DNA of 64,000 nt, from contig NZ_AP028156.1 of NCBI RefSeq assembly GCF_033096465.1, positions 3,304,501 through 3,368,500 of the forward strand, given 5' to 3'. Below are positions 34,194-44,271 of this stretch, one piece after another (positions within the stretch are counted from its first letter, which is position 1; the number at the start of each line of letters is the position of its first letter). The stretch is from Blautia luti. Its GTDB lineage: Bacteria > Bacillota > Clostridia > Lachnospirales > Lachnospiraceae. The translations under genes were made by a program, and so were the position numbers. Under the pieces are notes generated by a model. That model searched no databases. It was given only the letters and a program-made list of their open reading frames with translations, and was not told the origin of the DNA.

Positions 34194-35195
34194 ATGAAGA
34201 AACCGAACATAATGACAGTTCTTGTGTTTCTGACAGGGCTTCTGTGCATTGTCTCCCTCTTTTTCTTTTCCTGGAGTACATACAGGCAGATCATTTCCAC
34301 AGAAAAAGATGTAGACGCTGTATCAGAGCAGATTACTGCCAAACAGTCTGAAATACACGAAGCACAGGAAAAATATACCAGCGCTGTGGATCAGGCACAG
34401 TCCAATATTGACCGCCTGAAACAGAAAGAGAAAAATCTTTCTCAGAAAGATACCAAGGAGAAAGCAGAAGTCTCTGCCGAAAGTTCTTCCAAACCATCCG
34501 TGTTCAACGAAGAAAATACTTCTGTATTCAGTGATTCCAGTGCCACTTCATCCGGTCTGGGCCACATCGTGGGAATCGATCCGGGGCATCAGAGTGAGAA
34601 TGTAGATATGAGTGCTCTGGAACCTAATGGCCCCGGTTCCTCTGAAATGAAGGCCAAATGCTCCACCGGCACCCAGGGATCTTACACAGGAGTTCCTGAA
34701 TATGAACTGAATCTGGAAATTTCCCTTCTATTAAAAGATGCACTGGAAGCGAAAGGTTATCAGGTGGTTATGACAAGAACAGACAATGACACAGCCATCA
34801 GCAATATGGAACGTGCACAGTATATAGCCGCCCAGGGAGCCGAAATCTATGTCCGCATTCATGCAAATGGTGATGATTCCCACACCACATCCGGTGCCCT
34901 GACTATGTGTCCATCTCCCAGTAATCCTTATGTTGCCCAGCTTTCCGAACCCTCTGCCAAATTATCCCAGGATATCCTGGATTCCTATTGCGCAGCTACA
35001 GGATTTCAGAATCTTGGCGTCCAGTATTACGACAATATGACCGGGATCAACTGGAGTACAGTTCCCGTCACCATTCTGGAAATGGGATTTATGACCAATG
35101 AAAACGATGATACCAAGATGAACAACCCGGAATTCCAACAGACAATGGTAACAGGAATTGTCAATGGCATTGACACTTATTTTGCAGCCAGTTAA
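34194..35195 (+). CDS. membrane-anchored N-acetylmuramoyl-L-alanine amidase
   Basis: Starting at ATG 34194 (AGAAAGGATC upstream) the protein has 333 residues. It has a membrane anchor at about 7-29, a coiled-coil stalk (Gln/Lys-rich, ~35-95), a Ser-rich linker, and an Amidase_3 domain from GHIVGIDPGHQSE. The zinc ligands and catalytic Glu are visible as DPGHQ, YELNLEIS, IHANGDD and LEMGFMTN. It cleaves the bond between muramic acid and the stem peptide, outside the cytoplasmic membrane. It is followed 78 bases later by another membrane-anchored wall-associated hydrolase. Confidence 0.92.
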   Translation: MKKPNIMTVLVFLTGLLCIVSLFFFSWSTYRQIISTEKDVDAVSEQITAKQSEIHEAQEKYTSAVDQAQSNIDRLKQKEKNLSQKDTKEKAEVSAESSSKPSVFNEENTSVFSDSSATSSGLGHIVGIDPGHQSENVDMSALEPNGPGSSEMKAKCSTGTQGSYTGVPEYELNLEISLLLKDALEAKGYQVVMTRTDNDTAISNMERAQYIAAQGAEIYVRIHANGDDSHTTSGALTMCPSPSNPYVAQLSEPSAKLSQDILDSYCAATGFQNLGVQYYDNMTGINWSTVPVTILEMGFMTNENDDTKMNNPEFQQTMVTGIVNGIDTYFAAS

Positions 35196-35273
35196 TTCAG
35201 CTCAATCCAGACGGATACCAGCCGTTTAATTATATTATCCGTTTAATCGTCTAATTATGAAAGGAAAATTTTA

Positions 35274-36365
35274 ATGTCCGAAAATAACCAGTCCAAAAAA
35301 CCTGTCTTTTTATATGTTGTGATCGCAGTATTGACGATCGCAGTTATCGGCCTGGGAGCTCTTTCATTCCTGTCTCTCAGCCATCTTGTTTCCTTACAGC
35401 AGAAAGTACAGACTCTCTCAGATACAGTGGAAGACATTTCCACTACTTCCAACACTCTGATCAGTCAGGCTGATCAGCTGAATCAGCTGAAGGAACAGGA
35501 AGCCGCACAGCAGGCATCTGCTGCTCAGAATTCTGCTGACGAATCAGAAAGCTCCGGTACTTCTCAGGAAGAAGGTACTCTTTCTCCTTCCAGCAATACA
35601 ACCTTTACAGATAACACAGACTCCAGTATGGACGCCCTCCTGAACCAGGTGCAGACTCTTCTTCCTCAGGATAACGGTACCTGGTCTGTATATGTGTGCA
35701 ATCTGTTGAAAGACTCCGACGGAACTGTCAACGATACCCCGATGCAGGCAGCCAGCCTGATCAAGCTGTATATCATGGGAGCTGTATATGAAAATTATGA
35801 CTCTCTTGCCCAGTCCCACAGTGCCGATACCCTGGACAGCAATATTTCTGCCATGATCACAGTAAGTGATAACGATGCAGCCAATACTCTGGTGAACTGG
35901 CTGGGTAATGGAGATGATGCCGCAGGTATGTCCGTTGTCAACCAGTTCTGCCAGGCACATGGTTTCACCAGCACACAGATGAACCGTCTGCTGCTCGCCA
36001 GCAGTGAAAACGGCGATAACTATACTTCTGCCAAAGACTGTGGTACATTTTTAAAAGAAATTTATCAGATCGTTAATGGCACTATTTCTGATTCCACGCT
36101 TCCGAATGCGGAAGCCATGTATTATCAGTTAAAAATGCAGCAGCGCAAAAACAAGATTCCTGCCCAGATGCCGGATGGCGTACACACAGCCAATAAAACC
36201 GGTGAACTGGACACTGTAGAAAACGATGCAGCCATTATCTTCGATACAGCCAAGGGTATTGATCTGGTCATCTGCTTCATGTCTCAGGATCTGAACGACA
36301 CCGCCACAGCCCAGAATACTATCGCAACAGATGCCCGTGCGATCTACGGTTACTACAATGAATAG
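35274..36365 (+). CDS. membrane-anchored serine hydrolase of the class A beta-lactamase fold
   Basis: 363 residues with an N-terminal anchor at about 10-33, a short coiled coil, a Ser/Gln-rich linker to residue ~120, then a beta-lactamase-like domain. The three active-site motifs are present: SxxK as ASLIKLYIM, SDN as VSDNDAANTL, and KTG as ANKTGEL. The domain resembles the PF13354 serine hydrolases of Clostridia rather than a resistance enzyme. Together with the preceding amidase it suggests peptidoglycan metabolism; real substrate is unknown. Confidence 0.85.
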   Translation: MSENNQSKKPVFLYVVIAVLTIAVIGLGALSFLSLSHLVSLQQKVQTLSDTVEDISTTSNTLISQADQLNQLKEQEAAQQASAAQNSADESESSGTSQEEGTLSPSSNTTFTDNTDSSMDALLNQVQTLLPQDNGTWSVYVCNLLKDSDGTVNDTPMQAASLIKLYIMGAVYENYDSLAQSHSADTLDSNISAMITVSDNDAANTLVNWLGNGDDAAGMSVVNQFCQAHGFTSTQMNRLLLASSENGDNYTSAKDCGTFLKEIYQIVNGTISDSTLPNAEAMYYQLKMQQRKNKIPAQMPDGVHTANKTGELDTVENDAAIIFDTAKGIDLVICFMSQDLNDTATAQNTIATDARAIYGYYNE

Positions 36366-36403
36366 GATACGGCAGAAATTTTTCTGAGAGATTCCGGTCA
36401 AAA

Positions 36404-36447
36404 GAAAGCCAGTCTGTAGTTATTTTTTCCACAGACTGGCTTTTTTA
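36404..36447 (+). terminator. terminator after the serine hydrolase gene
   Basis: AAAGCCAGTCTGT and ACAGACTGGCTTT form a 13-bp stem ending in a run of six T. Confidence 0.93.
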
Positions 36448-36486
36448 TTCTCTTTATCAGACGTAGATTCATAATTTACTCAATAT

Positions 36487-37713
36487 TTATTCGGTTTCTT
36501 CTGTTTCTTCATAGGATTTTTCCCATATTTCCGAAAAAACTGCCAGCGGACAGTCTGTCAGCAGGCACATGAGCAGAAAGCACTCATAGGGATTTACAAT
36601 ATAGATTTCTCCCATGCCGCACTTCAGCAGGATCTCCTGTATTTCAGTCAGGAAATGTTTATACCTGTTAAATGGATCATCATCTTCCATCTCCTGGGAT
36701 ACAATAAAAAATTCCAGTGTGATCAGGTCAAAACGTTCCACAGGAAGCTTGTGACTGAGAATATTGGTAATCCTCTGTCTGCTGAAACGCTTCTGGCTGA
36801 AATGTTTCGCAAGGATAGACGCTGACATCTTTTTCAGATTTCCCATCTTGTTGATAGGAATTCCGCTGCAGATCACTTTTTCCACATCAGAGGGTGTGAT
36901 CTTCTCTGCTGTCCACACTTTATCCCCGCCTTTTTCCTCTTCATCATGCTGATATAAGCCGGCAATGATCTGTTTCGCATGGTACAGCAGCCTGTCAAAT
37001 TCCCGAAATGCCTGGCTTCGCTCTGACATGGGATCATCCCTTTTCGCCTTTAATCTGGCCAGAAATTTCAGCAGCTTCTCTTCTGTATCCAGGCAGAGAT
37101 CATTGCTGCACAGTACCTGGGAACTGTCCATCTGTACAGGTTCCAGCTTCTCATATTTCTTCTTCAGTTCCTCTGCTTTATAGTATCCAAACTGATTACT
37201 GTAACAGTACCAGTAAATTACTTCTGCCGGATTATGGAAATCGAAATCCTGCTCTTTCAGGACTCTGGTAAGGAAATCTGAAACATCTTCTGCAGTCATC
37301 TTCAGTCCGAAACCCAGCAGAAAGACTGTCTCTCTTTTTACAGATGCCTGGTTCAGCCAGTTATTTACAAGAGCCGACAGCTTCGTAGATGTAGGATTCA
37401 TGGACTTCGGCGTATAGGTTTCTTTGAAAGAATCCAGAATGATATCTTTATATACTTCCTGTGGAACCTCAGAGAAAGGTTCCTCCAGTTCCGCTCTTTC
37501 GTATATGTAACGTTTCAGATGATCACCAAAAGAAACCAGCGTCATTTCTTTATACAGATAGTGAAAGATCACGTCAGCATCTTCATCCTCGAAGCTGTCC
37601 AAACTTACTACCTGCCGGAATCTCTGTGCCGCCTTTCTGGTAAATTCATAGTCCTGTACCTTATCAAATGCCACTGTCTGTTCAAAATCCAGATCCTGCA
37701 TACGATTTTTCAT
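36487..37713 (-). CDS. conserved protein of unknown function in a kinase-phosphatase operon
   Basis: 408 residues, soluble, with no signal peptide or membrane span. The start has GAGGTGATGCAGC upstream. I do not recognise a domain. The C-terminal half is helical and contains KLPVERFDLITLEFFIVSQE and MCLLTDCPLAVFSEIWEKSY; the segment KRFSRQRITNILSHKLPVER resembles a helix-turn-helix but not convincingly. It lies 6 bases after the PP2C gene and downstream of the Ser/Thr kinase gene, so it is probably a substrate, effector or partner of that pair. Confidence 0.7.
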   Translation of the reverse strand: MKNRMQDLDFEQTVAFDKVQDYEFTRKAAQRFRQVVSLDSFEDEDADVIFHYLYKEMTLVSFGDHLKRYIYERAELEEPFSEVPQEVYKDIILDSFKETYTPKSMNPTSTKLSALVNNWLNQASVKRETVFLLGFGLKMTAEDVSDFLTRVLKEQDFDFHNPAEVIYWYCYSNQFGYYKAEELKKKYEKLEPVQMDSSQVLCSNDLCLDTEEKLLKFLARLKAKRDDPMSERSQAFREFDRLLYHAKQIIAGLYQHDEEEKGGDKVWTAEKITPSDVEKVICSGIPINKMGNLKKMSASILAKHFSQKRFSRQRITNILSHKLPVERFDLITLEFFIVSQEMEDDDPFNRYKHFLTEIQEILLKCGMGEIYIVNPYECFLLMCLLTDCPLAVFSEIWEKSYEETEETE

Positions 37714-37719
37714 GCTGCA

Positions 37720-38541
37720 TCACCTCTCATTTTTGTCCTTAAGTCCTTTCAGCCAGGTTTTCAGTCTTCTTCCTGAATCCTGTTTCTGCACTTCACACAG
37801 GACGATTGTTACATTATCCCGTCCGCCTTTCTGCAATGCACGTTCCAGAAGAAGTTCCACAATATCTGCCAGTGGAATTTCCCTGGCAAGTATATCTGCG
37901 ATCTCACCGTCCGAGAGCATATCTGTCACTCCATCTGAACACATAAGATATCGATATCCCTCTTTATGTTCAATTTCCTGGATGGATGGTTCCAGAATCT
38001 GCTGTTCTTCCGGCACTCCCAGATACTGTGTCAGCGGAGCTTTTCCCAGAAGATTTCTTCCCAGGACATGATCCGTAGATACCTGTCTGAAATGCTCCCC
38101 GTCAGAAAAATAGATCCGGCTGTCTCCCAGATTGCATACAAACATGGATTCCGGGGTAAACAGCGTCATCGCCAGAGTTGTCCCCATACTCTGGATATGA
38201 TTCTCCTCACTGTAACCACACACTGCCTTGTTCATGCTTTTACACACACCCTGGATAAAATCTTCCGGTACATCTCTCAGTGTGCGTTTATTGGCACTGT
38301 AGTATTTCCCAAATTCCCGGGAAGCCACGAATGCTGCCATTTCTCCGCAGCTCTCTCCGCCCATACCGTCAAATACTGCCAGCGCAGGTGTTCTGTTTCC
38401 GGAAATGGTTTCCGACCGGATTCCCTGGGTTCCATGATTTTCTGCAGGAAGAAGCTCACCGCAGCACCAGAAATTATCCTCATTGTTTGCCCGTACCCTG
38501 CCCATATGGCAGGTATAGGCATACTCAATCTGATATGCCAT
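37720..38541 (-). CDS. PP2C-type serine/threonine phosphatase
   Basis: 273 residues with the PPM motifs in order: RANNEDNFW, AVFDGMGGESCGE, GTTLAMTLF, CNLGDSRIYF, CSDGVTDML and GGRDNVTIVL. The aspartates that bind Mn2+/Mg2+ are all present. It starts inside the 3' end of the kinase gene (17-base overlap), so kinase and phosphatase are made together and probably oppose each other, as with PrkC/PrpC. No membrane segment. Confidence 0.95.
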   Translation of the reverse strand: MAYQIEYAYTCHMGRVRANNEDNFWCCGELLPAENHGTQGIRSETISGNRTPALAVFDGMGGESCGEMAAFVASREFGKYYSANKRTLRDVPEDFIQGVCKSMNKAVCGYSEENHIQSMGTTLAMTLFTPESMFVCNLGDSRIYFSDGEHFRQVSTDHVLGRNLLGKAPLTQYLGVPEEQQILEPSIQEIEHKEGYRYLMCSDGVTDMLSDGEIADILAREIPLADIVELLLERALQKGGRDNVTIVLCEVQKQDSGRRLKTWLKGLKDKNER

Positions 38542-40315
38542 CTTCTGTTTTCGTTCCCTCTCCCTTCAATGCTTTCAGTGAATTATTCCAGTATTTCTCA
38601 CCGCGCTTTACATATTCGTCATTATCAGTTTCATTATCGTGACATGTTCCATTGGCATCGATCCAGCGGATCAGCTCACCGTCATCATAATAATAATACT
38701 CTGCTGTTTCGTCATACCAAATATATGCGAAAAACAGCTTCTCATCCCAGTAGAAATACTCTTCATACTTCTTCTCACCGGACTCTGCCGGATAGATCAG
38801 CGCTTTCATACACTGACTCTCTATATCCAGATTTCCATCTGCATTCTCAACTGTCTTTACACGTTTCAGGTATCTGAGCACTGTGCCTTCTGACCCTACC
38901 CAGTCATAACTGTCCAGATCATCCGTGATAGTTGTGGCTCGGTCTTTAATGTTCTCGATCGCTGTTGTGAAATCCTTGGAATCTCCTTTGTCAATGCCAT
39001 ATTTGTCATTGTCCAGAATATCTACCAGACTGTTTCCCGGAGCATCGGAAGAATTATGCATGCTGATTCTGATATAAAGTCCTCCTGCTATCAGAACTGC
39101 AAGTCCCACCACTGCCGCAACCAGGGCTCTTCTCAACATCTTCTCTTTCTTTCTGCGGCGTCTTCTGGCTGCCATGATTCTGGCAGACTGTGCAATATTC
39201 TGTTCTCTGTCCTTCTGTGAAACCGACTGCTGAACTGGCTGTGAAACTTTAACCGTTTCTGCCGGATGTACCTGTTTCGGCTGTACTGTAGCCGTCTTAT
39301 ATGCCTGACTCCTGGATTTCGGCTCCGTCTCTCCTGAAGATGTCGGAGCTGGACGATCTTTCTGTTTAATTTCTGAAGTCTTCTGAGCCCTTCCGGTCAT
39401 TCTGCCGTGTTTCAGATCATCCAGATCCCTGTAAAATTCCTCAGGAGTCTGGTATCGTTTGGCCGGATCAAAGGCGCACGCCTTCAGGATGATCTGTGCA
39501 AACAGTCTGCCTGCCTCTGCCGGAGGTTCCATCTGTTCCCCGGACATTCGTCTGGTCAGCGCATTCTCTTTATCCCTGTAAGTGATAAACTGTTTCTCCA
39601 GATTCATAAAAGGTAGTCTGTTATGGTTCATAAGCTTATATAGTACAATACCCAGTGAATAAATATCCACTCCGCTGTCATATTTCTCACCTTTATACAT
39701 CTCAGGTGCCATATAAGAATAAGTACCCTTTTTCGAAAAACCACTCATAGTGCGTTCCAGTTCCCGGGCAATGTCGAAGTCTCCCAGCTTGAAATCTCCG
39801 AATCTGGACACAAAAATATTCTCCGGTTTAATATCCCGGTGAATAATATTCAGCTTCCTGCAGTATTCCAGAGCCTTACTTAAGTCCAGGCCAAGCTGTA
39901 TCACTTCATTCTCAGTGAGCTGTTTCTCCGCGCAGCAGTCCATAAAACTAGTAAGATATTCCATACGTATGGAAATTTCCCATCCGATGGCATCCAGATA
40001 TTCCATTACCTTGAAGTCCTCTACGGATACAATGTAGGAATTTCCGCGGAAATACTCCATGGTGCTGATTTCCTGGATACATTCTTCTACCAGATTCTGG
40101 AAATACTGTCTGGCTGCCTGGTCATCTCCGGTTTCAGACCGTACACTGTTCAGTTCGCTCTGGCTTCCGGGAATATTGATGATCTTAATTGCTGAATAGA
40201 AAGATTTTCCCCGTTCTGTGCGCTGCGCTTTATAAACCTTGCCGAAAGAGCCTTCGCCGATCTTCTCAATAATCTTCCACTCCGGCCATGCGGAAACCGG
40301 CAGTTCCTTGTCCAT
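38525..40315 (-). CDS. transmembrane Hanks-type serine/threonine protein kinase
   Basis: 596 residues. The kinase domain spans ~14-290: a glycine loop IGEGSFGKVYKA, catalytic Lys44 (SAIKII), the HRD loop HRDIKPEN (Asp161), and the magnesium-binding motif, here DFD (179-181) instead of DFG. A TYSYMAPEMY segment closes the activation loop. A Ser/Thr/Gln-rich linker leads to one membrane span at about 395-417 and an extracellular domain of ~170 residues without PASTA repeats, rich in aromatic and acidic residues. It may sense wall or surface signals and works with the adjacent PP2C. AAAAGGAGG precedes the ATG. Confidence 0.93.
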   Translation of the reverse strand: MDKELPVSAWPEWKIIEKIGEGSFGKVYKAQRTERGKSFYSAIKIINIPGSQSELNSVRSETGDDQAARQYFQNLVEECIQEISTMEYFRGNSYIVSVEDFKVMEYLDAIGWEISIRMEYLTSFMDCCAEKQLTENEVIQLGLDLSKALEYCRKLNIIHRDIKPENIFVSRFGDFKLGDFDIARELERTMSGFSKKGTYSYMAPEMYKGEKYDSGVDIYSLGIVLYKLMNHNRLPFMNLEKQFITYRDKENALTRRMSGEQMEPPAEAGRLFAQIILKACAFDPAKRYQTPEEFYRDLDDLKHGRMTGRAQKTSEIKQKDRPAPTSSGETEPKSRSQAYKTATVQPKQVHPAETVKVSQPVQQSVSQKDREQNIAQSARIMAARRRRRKKEKMLRRALVAAVVGLAVLIAGGLYIRISMHNSSDAPGNSLVDILDNDKYGIDKGDSKDFTTAIENIKDRATTITDDLDSYDWVGSEGTVLRYLKRVKTVENADGNLDIESQCMKALIYPAESGEKKYEEYFYWDEKLFFAYIWYDETAEYYYYDDGELIRWIDANGTCHDNETDNDEYVKRGEKYWNNSLKALKGEGTKTEDGISD

Positions 40316-40471
40316 GCTGCACCTCCTTTTTTGTTTCTTTATATTTTTCTTATTATACTGAAATTATAACAGAAAAGATAGGTTTCTTTGTATTTTTCTT
40401 TTTTACATTTTCTTCCATATATCATACTTTCCTGCAGGATCTGATGTTAGTTTCCTGTCGATATATTTTGA

Positions 40472-40509
40472 CAAAAAAAGATGCAGACTTCCTGAGAAAT
40501 CTGCATCTT
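40472..40509 (-). terminator. rpoBC operon terminator
   Basis: AAGATGCAGA and TCTGCATCTT form the stem, followed on the minus strand by a run of seven U; it begins 8 bases past the rpoC stop. Confidence 0.92.
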
Positions 40510-40516
40510 CATATAA

Positions 40517-43500
40517 TTATTCGTTATCTTCGGACTCTTCCTGTTCTGTTTCAGCAGAATCTTCCTCAACGTCAGATTCCTCAACATCGAATTCCTCATC
40601 TTCCGGAAGTTCTTCTTCCATTGTGATAAGTTCTTCATCCTTCAGTTCTTCGTCCTGAAGCTCTTCTGCTTCCTCTAACTCATGATGTGGTTCAGGCATT
40701 GTAGTATCCAGTCTTACTTCGCTGTAGCGTTTCATACCAGTACCAGCCGGAATCAGTTTACCGATGATTACGTTCTCTTTCAGACCGATCAGCGGATCGA
40801 CTTTACCCTTGATAGCAGCTTCTGTCAGAACCTTGGTTGTTTCCTGGAAGGAAGCGGCTGACAGGAAGGAGTTGGTAGCAAGGGATGCCTTGGTGATACC
40901 AAGCATAACCTGTTTTCCTTCTGCAGGCTGTTTGCCTTCTTTTTCCATCTGCTCGTTAACATCCTCATATTCAAGGAAATCAACCAATGTTCCCGGAAGG
41001 AATTCTGTATCTCCGTTATCTTCGATACGGATCTTCTTCAGCATCTGGCGAACGATAACTTCGATATGCTTATCACTGATCTCAACACCCTGGAGACGGT
41101 ATACACGCTGTACTTCACGGATCATGTAATCCTGAACTGCACGTACACCCTTGATTCTCAGGATATCGTGCGGATTTACGCTACCTTCTGTAAGCTCATC
41201 ACCGGCTTCAAGAACCTGTCCGTCAGTGATCTTGATACGGGAACCGTATGGGATAAGATAAGTCTTGGACTCACCTGTCTCCTGATCTGTAACGATAACT
41301 TCACGTTTCTTCTTAGTGTCATTGATAACAGCAACACCAGGGATTTCTGTGATGATGGCAAGACCTTTCGGCTTTCTTGCCTCGAAAAGCTCCTCGACAC
41401 GAGGAAGACCCTGTGTGATATCTCCACCGGCAACACCACCACTATGGAAGGTACGCATGGTAAGCTGTGTACCTGGCTCACCGATAGACTGAGCAGCGAT
41501 GATACCGACAGACTCACCAACCTGAACTGCTTCACCAGTTGCAAGGTTCGCACCGTAACATTTCGCACAGATACCAACTTTACACTTACATGTAAGGATT
41601 GTACGGATCTTAACTCTCTCGATGGATCCACCTGTTACGTTGTCAACGCCCTCTTTCATAATGCGGGCTGCACGCTTCGGTGTGATCATATGGTTAGCTT
41701 TTACTATAACTTCGCCATCTTTATTCTTAATTGTCTCGCAGGCGAAACGGCCTGTGATACGTTCCTGAAGTCCTTCGATCTCTTCTTTACCGTCTACGAA
41801 GCCTTCTACATACATACCTGAGATTTCATCTCTGTTCTCACAGCAATCTGTCTCACGTACGATCAGATCCTGGGAAACGTCAACCATACGTCTTGTCAGG
41901 TAACCTGAATCGGCTGTACGAAGAGCGGTATCGGACATACCTTTTCGAGCTCCATGGGCAGACATGAAGTATTCCAGTACATCAAGACCTTCACGGAAGT
42001 TTGACTTGATAGGCAGCTCGATGGTGTGACCGGTTGTATCGGCCATCAGTCCTCGCATACCTGCAAGCTGTTTGATCTGTTTATCGGAACCACGGGCACC
42101 GGAGTCAGCCATCATGAAGATGTTGTTGTATTTATCAAGTCCGGACAGAAGAGCATGTGTCAGCTCATCGTCAGTCTTCTTCCATGTATCAACAACTTCT
42201 TTGTAACGCTCTTCTTCAGTGATAAGACCACGTTTGTAGTTCTTTGTAATAAGGTCTACTGTATCCTGAGCCTGTTTGATCATTTCCGGTTTCTGCGGCG
42301 GAACGGTCATATCGGCAATGGCAACAGTCATGGCAGCACGTGTGGAATACTTGTAACCTGTAGCCTTGATAGAGTCAAGAACCTCAGCAGTCTTTGTAGC
42401 ACCGTGAGTATTGATAACTTTTTCAAGAATCTGTTTCAGCTGTTTCTTAGCTACCAGGAAGTCAACTTCAAGGAGAAGTTCATTTCCAGGAATGCTTCTG
42501 TCTACGAAACCAAGATCCTGAGGAAGGATTTCGTTGAACAGGAAACGTCCAAGTGTAGATTCTACGTTACCGGTCAGAACGGAGCCGTCCGGCATTGTCT
42601 TGCTGCAGCGAACTTTGATCTTGGACTGCAGTGTGATTACTTTATTTTCATAAGCAAGGATTGCTTCGTTTACGCTCTTGAAGAACTTGCCTTCACCCTT
42701 GTTTCCAGGTCTCTCCTGAGTCAGATAGTAGATACCAAGTACCATATCCTGTGAAGGAACAGCTACAGGTCCACCATCAGAAGGTTTCAGCAGGTTGTTC
42801 GGTGATAACAGAAGGAAACGGCACTCTGCCTGAGCTTCCTGTGAAAGCGGAAGATGTACGGCCATCTGATCACCATCAAAGTCGGCGTTGAACGCGGTAC
42901 AAACAAGCGGATGCAGTTTGATCGCTTTACCTTCTACAAGAATCGGTTCGAATGCCTGGATACCAAGACGGTGCAGTGTAGGTGCACGGTTCAGCATAAC
43001 CGGATGTTCTTTGATAACATCTTCGAGAACATCCCATACAGCCGGCTCCAGTTTCTCTACCATTTTCTTAGCGTTCTTAATGTTGTGTGAAGTTCCGTTG
43101 GCAACAAGTTCTTTCATAACGAAAGGTTTGAACAGCTCGATCGCCATCTCTTTCGGAAGACCACACTGGTAAATCTTAAGTTCCGGTCCTACGACGATAA
43201 CGGAACGTCCGGAATAGTCAACTCGTTTACCAAGAAGGTTCTGACGGAAACGTCCGGATTTACCTTTCAGCATATCGGAAAGGGATTTCAGGGCTCTGTT
43301 TCCAGGACCTGTTACAGGACGTCCACGACGACCGTTGTCGATCAGGGCATCAACTGCTTCCTGAAGCATACGTTTCTCGTTACGAACGATGATATCCGGT
43401 GCACCTAATTCCAGAAGTCTCTTCAGACGGTTGTTACGGTTGATGATTCTTCTGTAAAGATCATTTAAGTCAGATGTTGCGAAACGTCCACCATCCAGCT

Positions 43501-44254
43501 GAACCATAGGACGCAGATCCGGCGGAATGACAGGGATAACTGTCATGATCATCCACTCAGGACGGTTTCCTGACTCACGGAAAGATTCTACAACTTCCAG
43601 ACGTTTGATGATTCTTGCACGTTTCTGACCTGTAGCATCTTTTAATTCTTTCTTCAGTTCTGCAGAATCTTTCTCAAGATCAATTGCCTCAAGAAGTTCC
43701 TTGATGGATTCTGCACCCATACCTACACGGAAATCATATCCATAAGCCTCACGGGCATCCTGATATTCTCTCTCTGTAAGTACCTGTTTGTACTGGAGTC
43801 CGGAATTAGCCGGATCCAGTACAATATAGTTTGCAAAGTAAAGGACTTTCTCCAGAGTTCTCGGAGAAATGTCAAGGATCAGACCCATACGGGACGGAAT
43901 TCCTTTGAAATACCAGATGTGGGATACCGGAGCAGCCAGCTCGATATGTCCCATACGCTCTCTACGTACAGAGGATTTGGTAACTTCTACACCACATCTG
44001 TCGCAGACAACGCCTTTATAGCGAATCTTTTTGTACTTTCCACAGTGGCACTCCCAGTCCTTACTCGGTCCAAAGATCTTTTCACAGAAAAGTCCGTCTT
44101 TCTCCGGTTTCAAGGTACGGTAGTTGATGGTCTCAGGTTTTAAAACCTCGCCTCTTGACCACTCTCTGATTTTCTCAGGGGACGCCAGTCCGATTTTGAT
44201 GGCATCGAAAGTCATTGGCTGATATGTTTCATTGGCGTTAGTTGTTTCTGCCAT
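40517..44254 (-). CDS. rpoC: DNA-directed RNA polymerase subunit beta'
   Basis: 1245 residues with the expected landmarks: the N-terminal zinc-binding CHCGKYK...CDRCGVEV, the rudder/lid region, the catalytic [12 protein letters not shown] triad, the bridge-helix and trigger-loop region ([29 protein letters not shown]), and the second zinc site. The C-terminal 60 residues are an extremely acidic tail, common in Lachnospiraceae. Immediately downstream of rpoB (17 bases). Confidence 0.99.
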   Translation of the reverse strand: MAETTNANETYQPMTFDAIKIGLASPEKIREWSRGEVLKPETINYRTLKPEKDGLFCEKIFGPSKDWECHCGKYKKIRYKGVVCDRCGVEVTKSSVRRERMGHIELAAPVSHIWYFKGIPSRMGLILDISPRTLEKVLYFANYIVLDPANSGLQYKQVLTEREYQDAREAYGYDFRVGMGAESIKELLEAIDLEKDSAELKKELKDATGQKRARIIKRLEVVESFRESGNRPEWMIMTVIPVIPPDLRPMVQLDGGRFATSDLNDLYRRIINRNNRLKRLLELGAPDIIVRNEKRMLQEAVDALIDNGRRGRPVTGPGNRALKSLSDMLKGKSGRFRQNLLGKRVDYSGRSVIVVGPELKIYQCGLPKEMAIELFKPFVMKELVANGTSHNIKNAKKMVEKLEPAVWDVLEDVIKEHPVMLNRAPTLHRLGIQAFEPILVEGKAIKLHPLVCTAFNADFDGDQMAVHLPLSQEAQAECRFLLLSPNNLLKPSDGGPVAVPSQDMVLGIYYLTQERPGNKGEGKFFKSVNEAILAYENKVITLQSKIKVRCSKTMPDGSVLTGNVESTLGRFLFNEILPQDLGFVDRSIPGNELLLEVDFLVAKKQLKQILEKVINTHGATKTAEVLDSIKATGYKYSTRAAMTVAIADMTVPPQKPEMIKQAQDTVDLITKNYKRGLITEEERYKEVVDTWKKTDDELTHALLSGLDKYNNIFMMADSGARGSDKQIKQLAGMRGLMADTTGHTIELPIKSNFREGLDVLEYFMSAHGARKGMSDTALRTADSGYLTRRMVDVSQDLIVRETDCCENRDEISGMYVEGFVDGKEEIEGLQERITGRFACETIKNKDGEVIVKANHMITPKRAARIMKEGVDNVTGGSIERVKIRTILTCKCKVGICAKCYGANLATGEAVQVGESVGIIAAQSIGEPGTQLTMRTFHSGGVAGGDITQGLPRVEELFEARKPKGLAIITEIPGVAVINDTKKKREVIVTDQETGESKTYLIPYGSRIKITDGQVLEAGDELTEGSVNPHDILRIKGVRAVQDYMIREVQRVYRLQGVEISDKHIEVIVRQMLKKIRIEDNGDTEFLPGTLVDFLEYEDVNEQMEKEGKQPAEGKQVMLGITKASLATNSFLSAASFQETTKVLTEAAIKGKVDPLIGLKENVIIGKLIPAGTGMKRYSEVRLDTTMPEPHHELEEAEELQDEELKDEELITMEEELPEDEEFDVEESDVEEDSAETEQEESEDNE

Positions 44255-44271
44255 GTATTCTTTCCCCTTTC

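Noticed and set aside
35274..36365. Beta-lactam resistance gene
   Set aside because: The class A fold and motifs are present, but the membrane anchor, linker and pairing with an amidase fit a housekeeping serine hydrolase; resistance cannot be claimed from this sequence.
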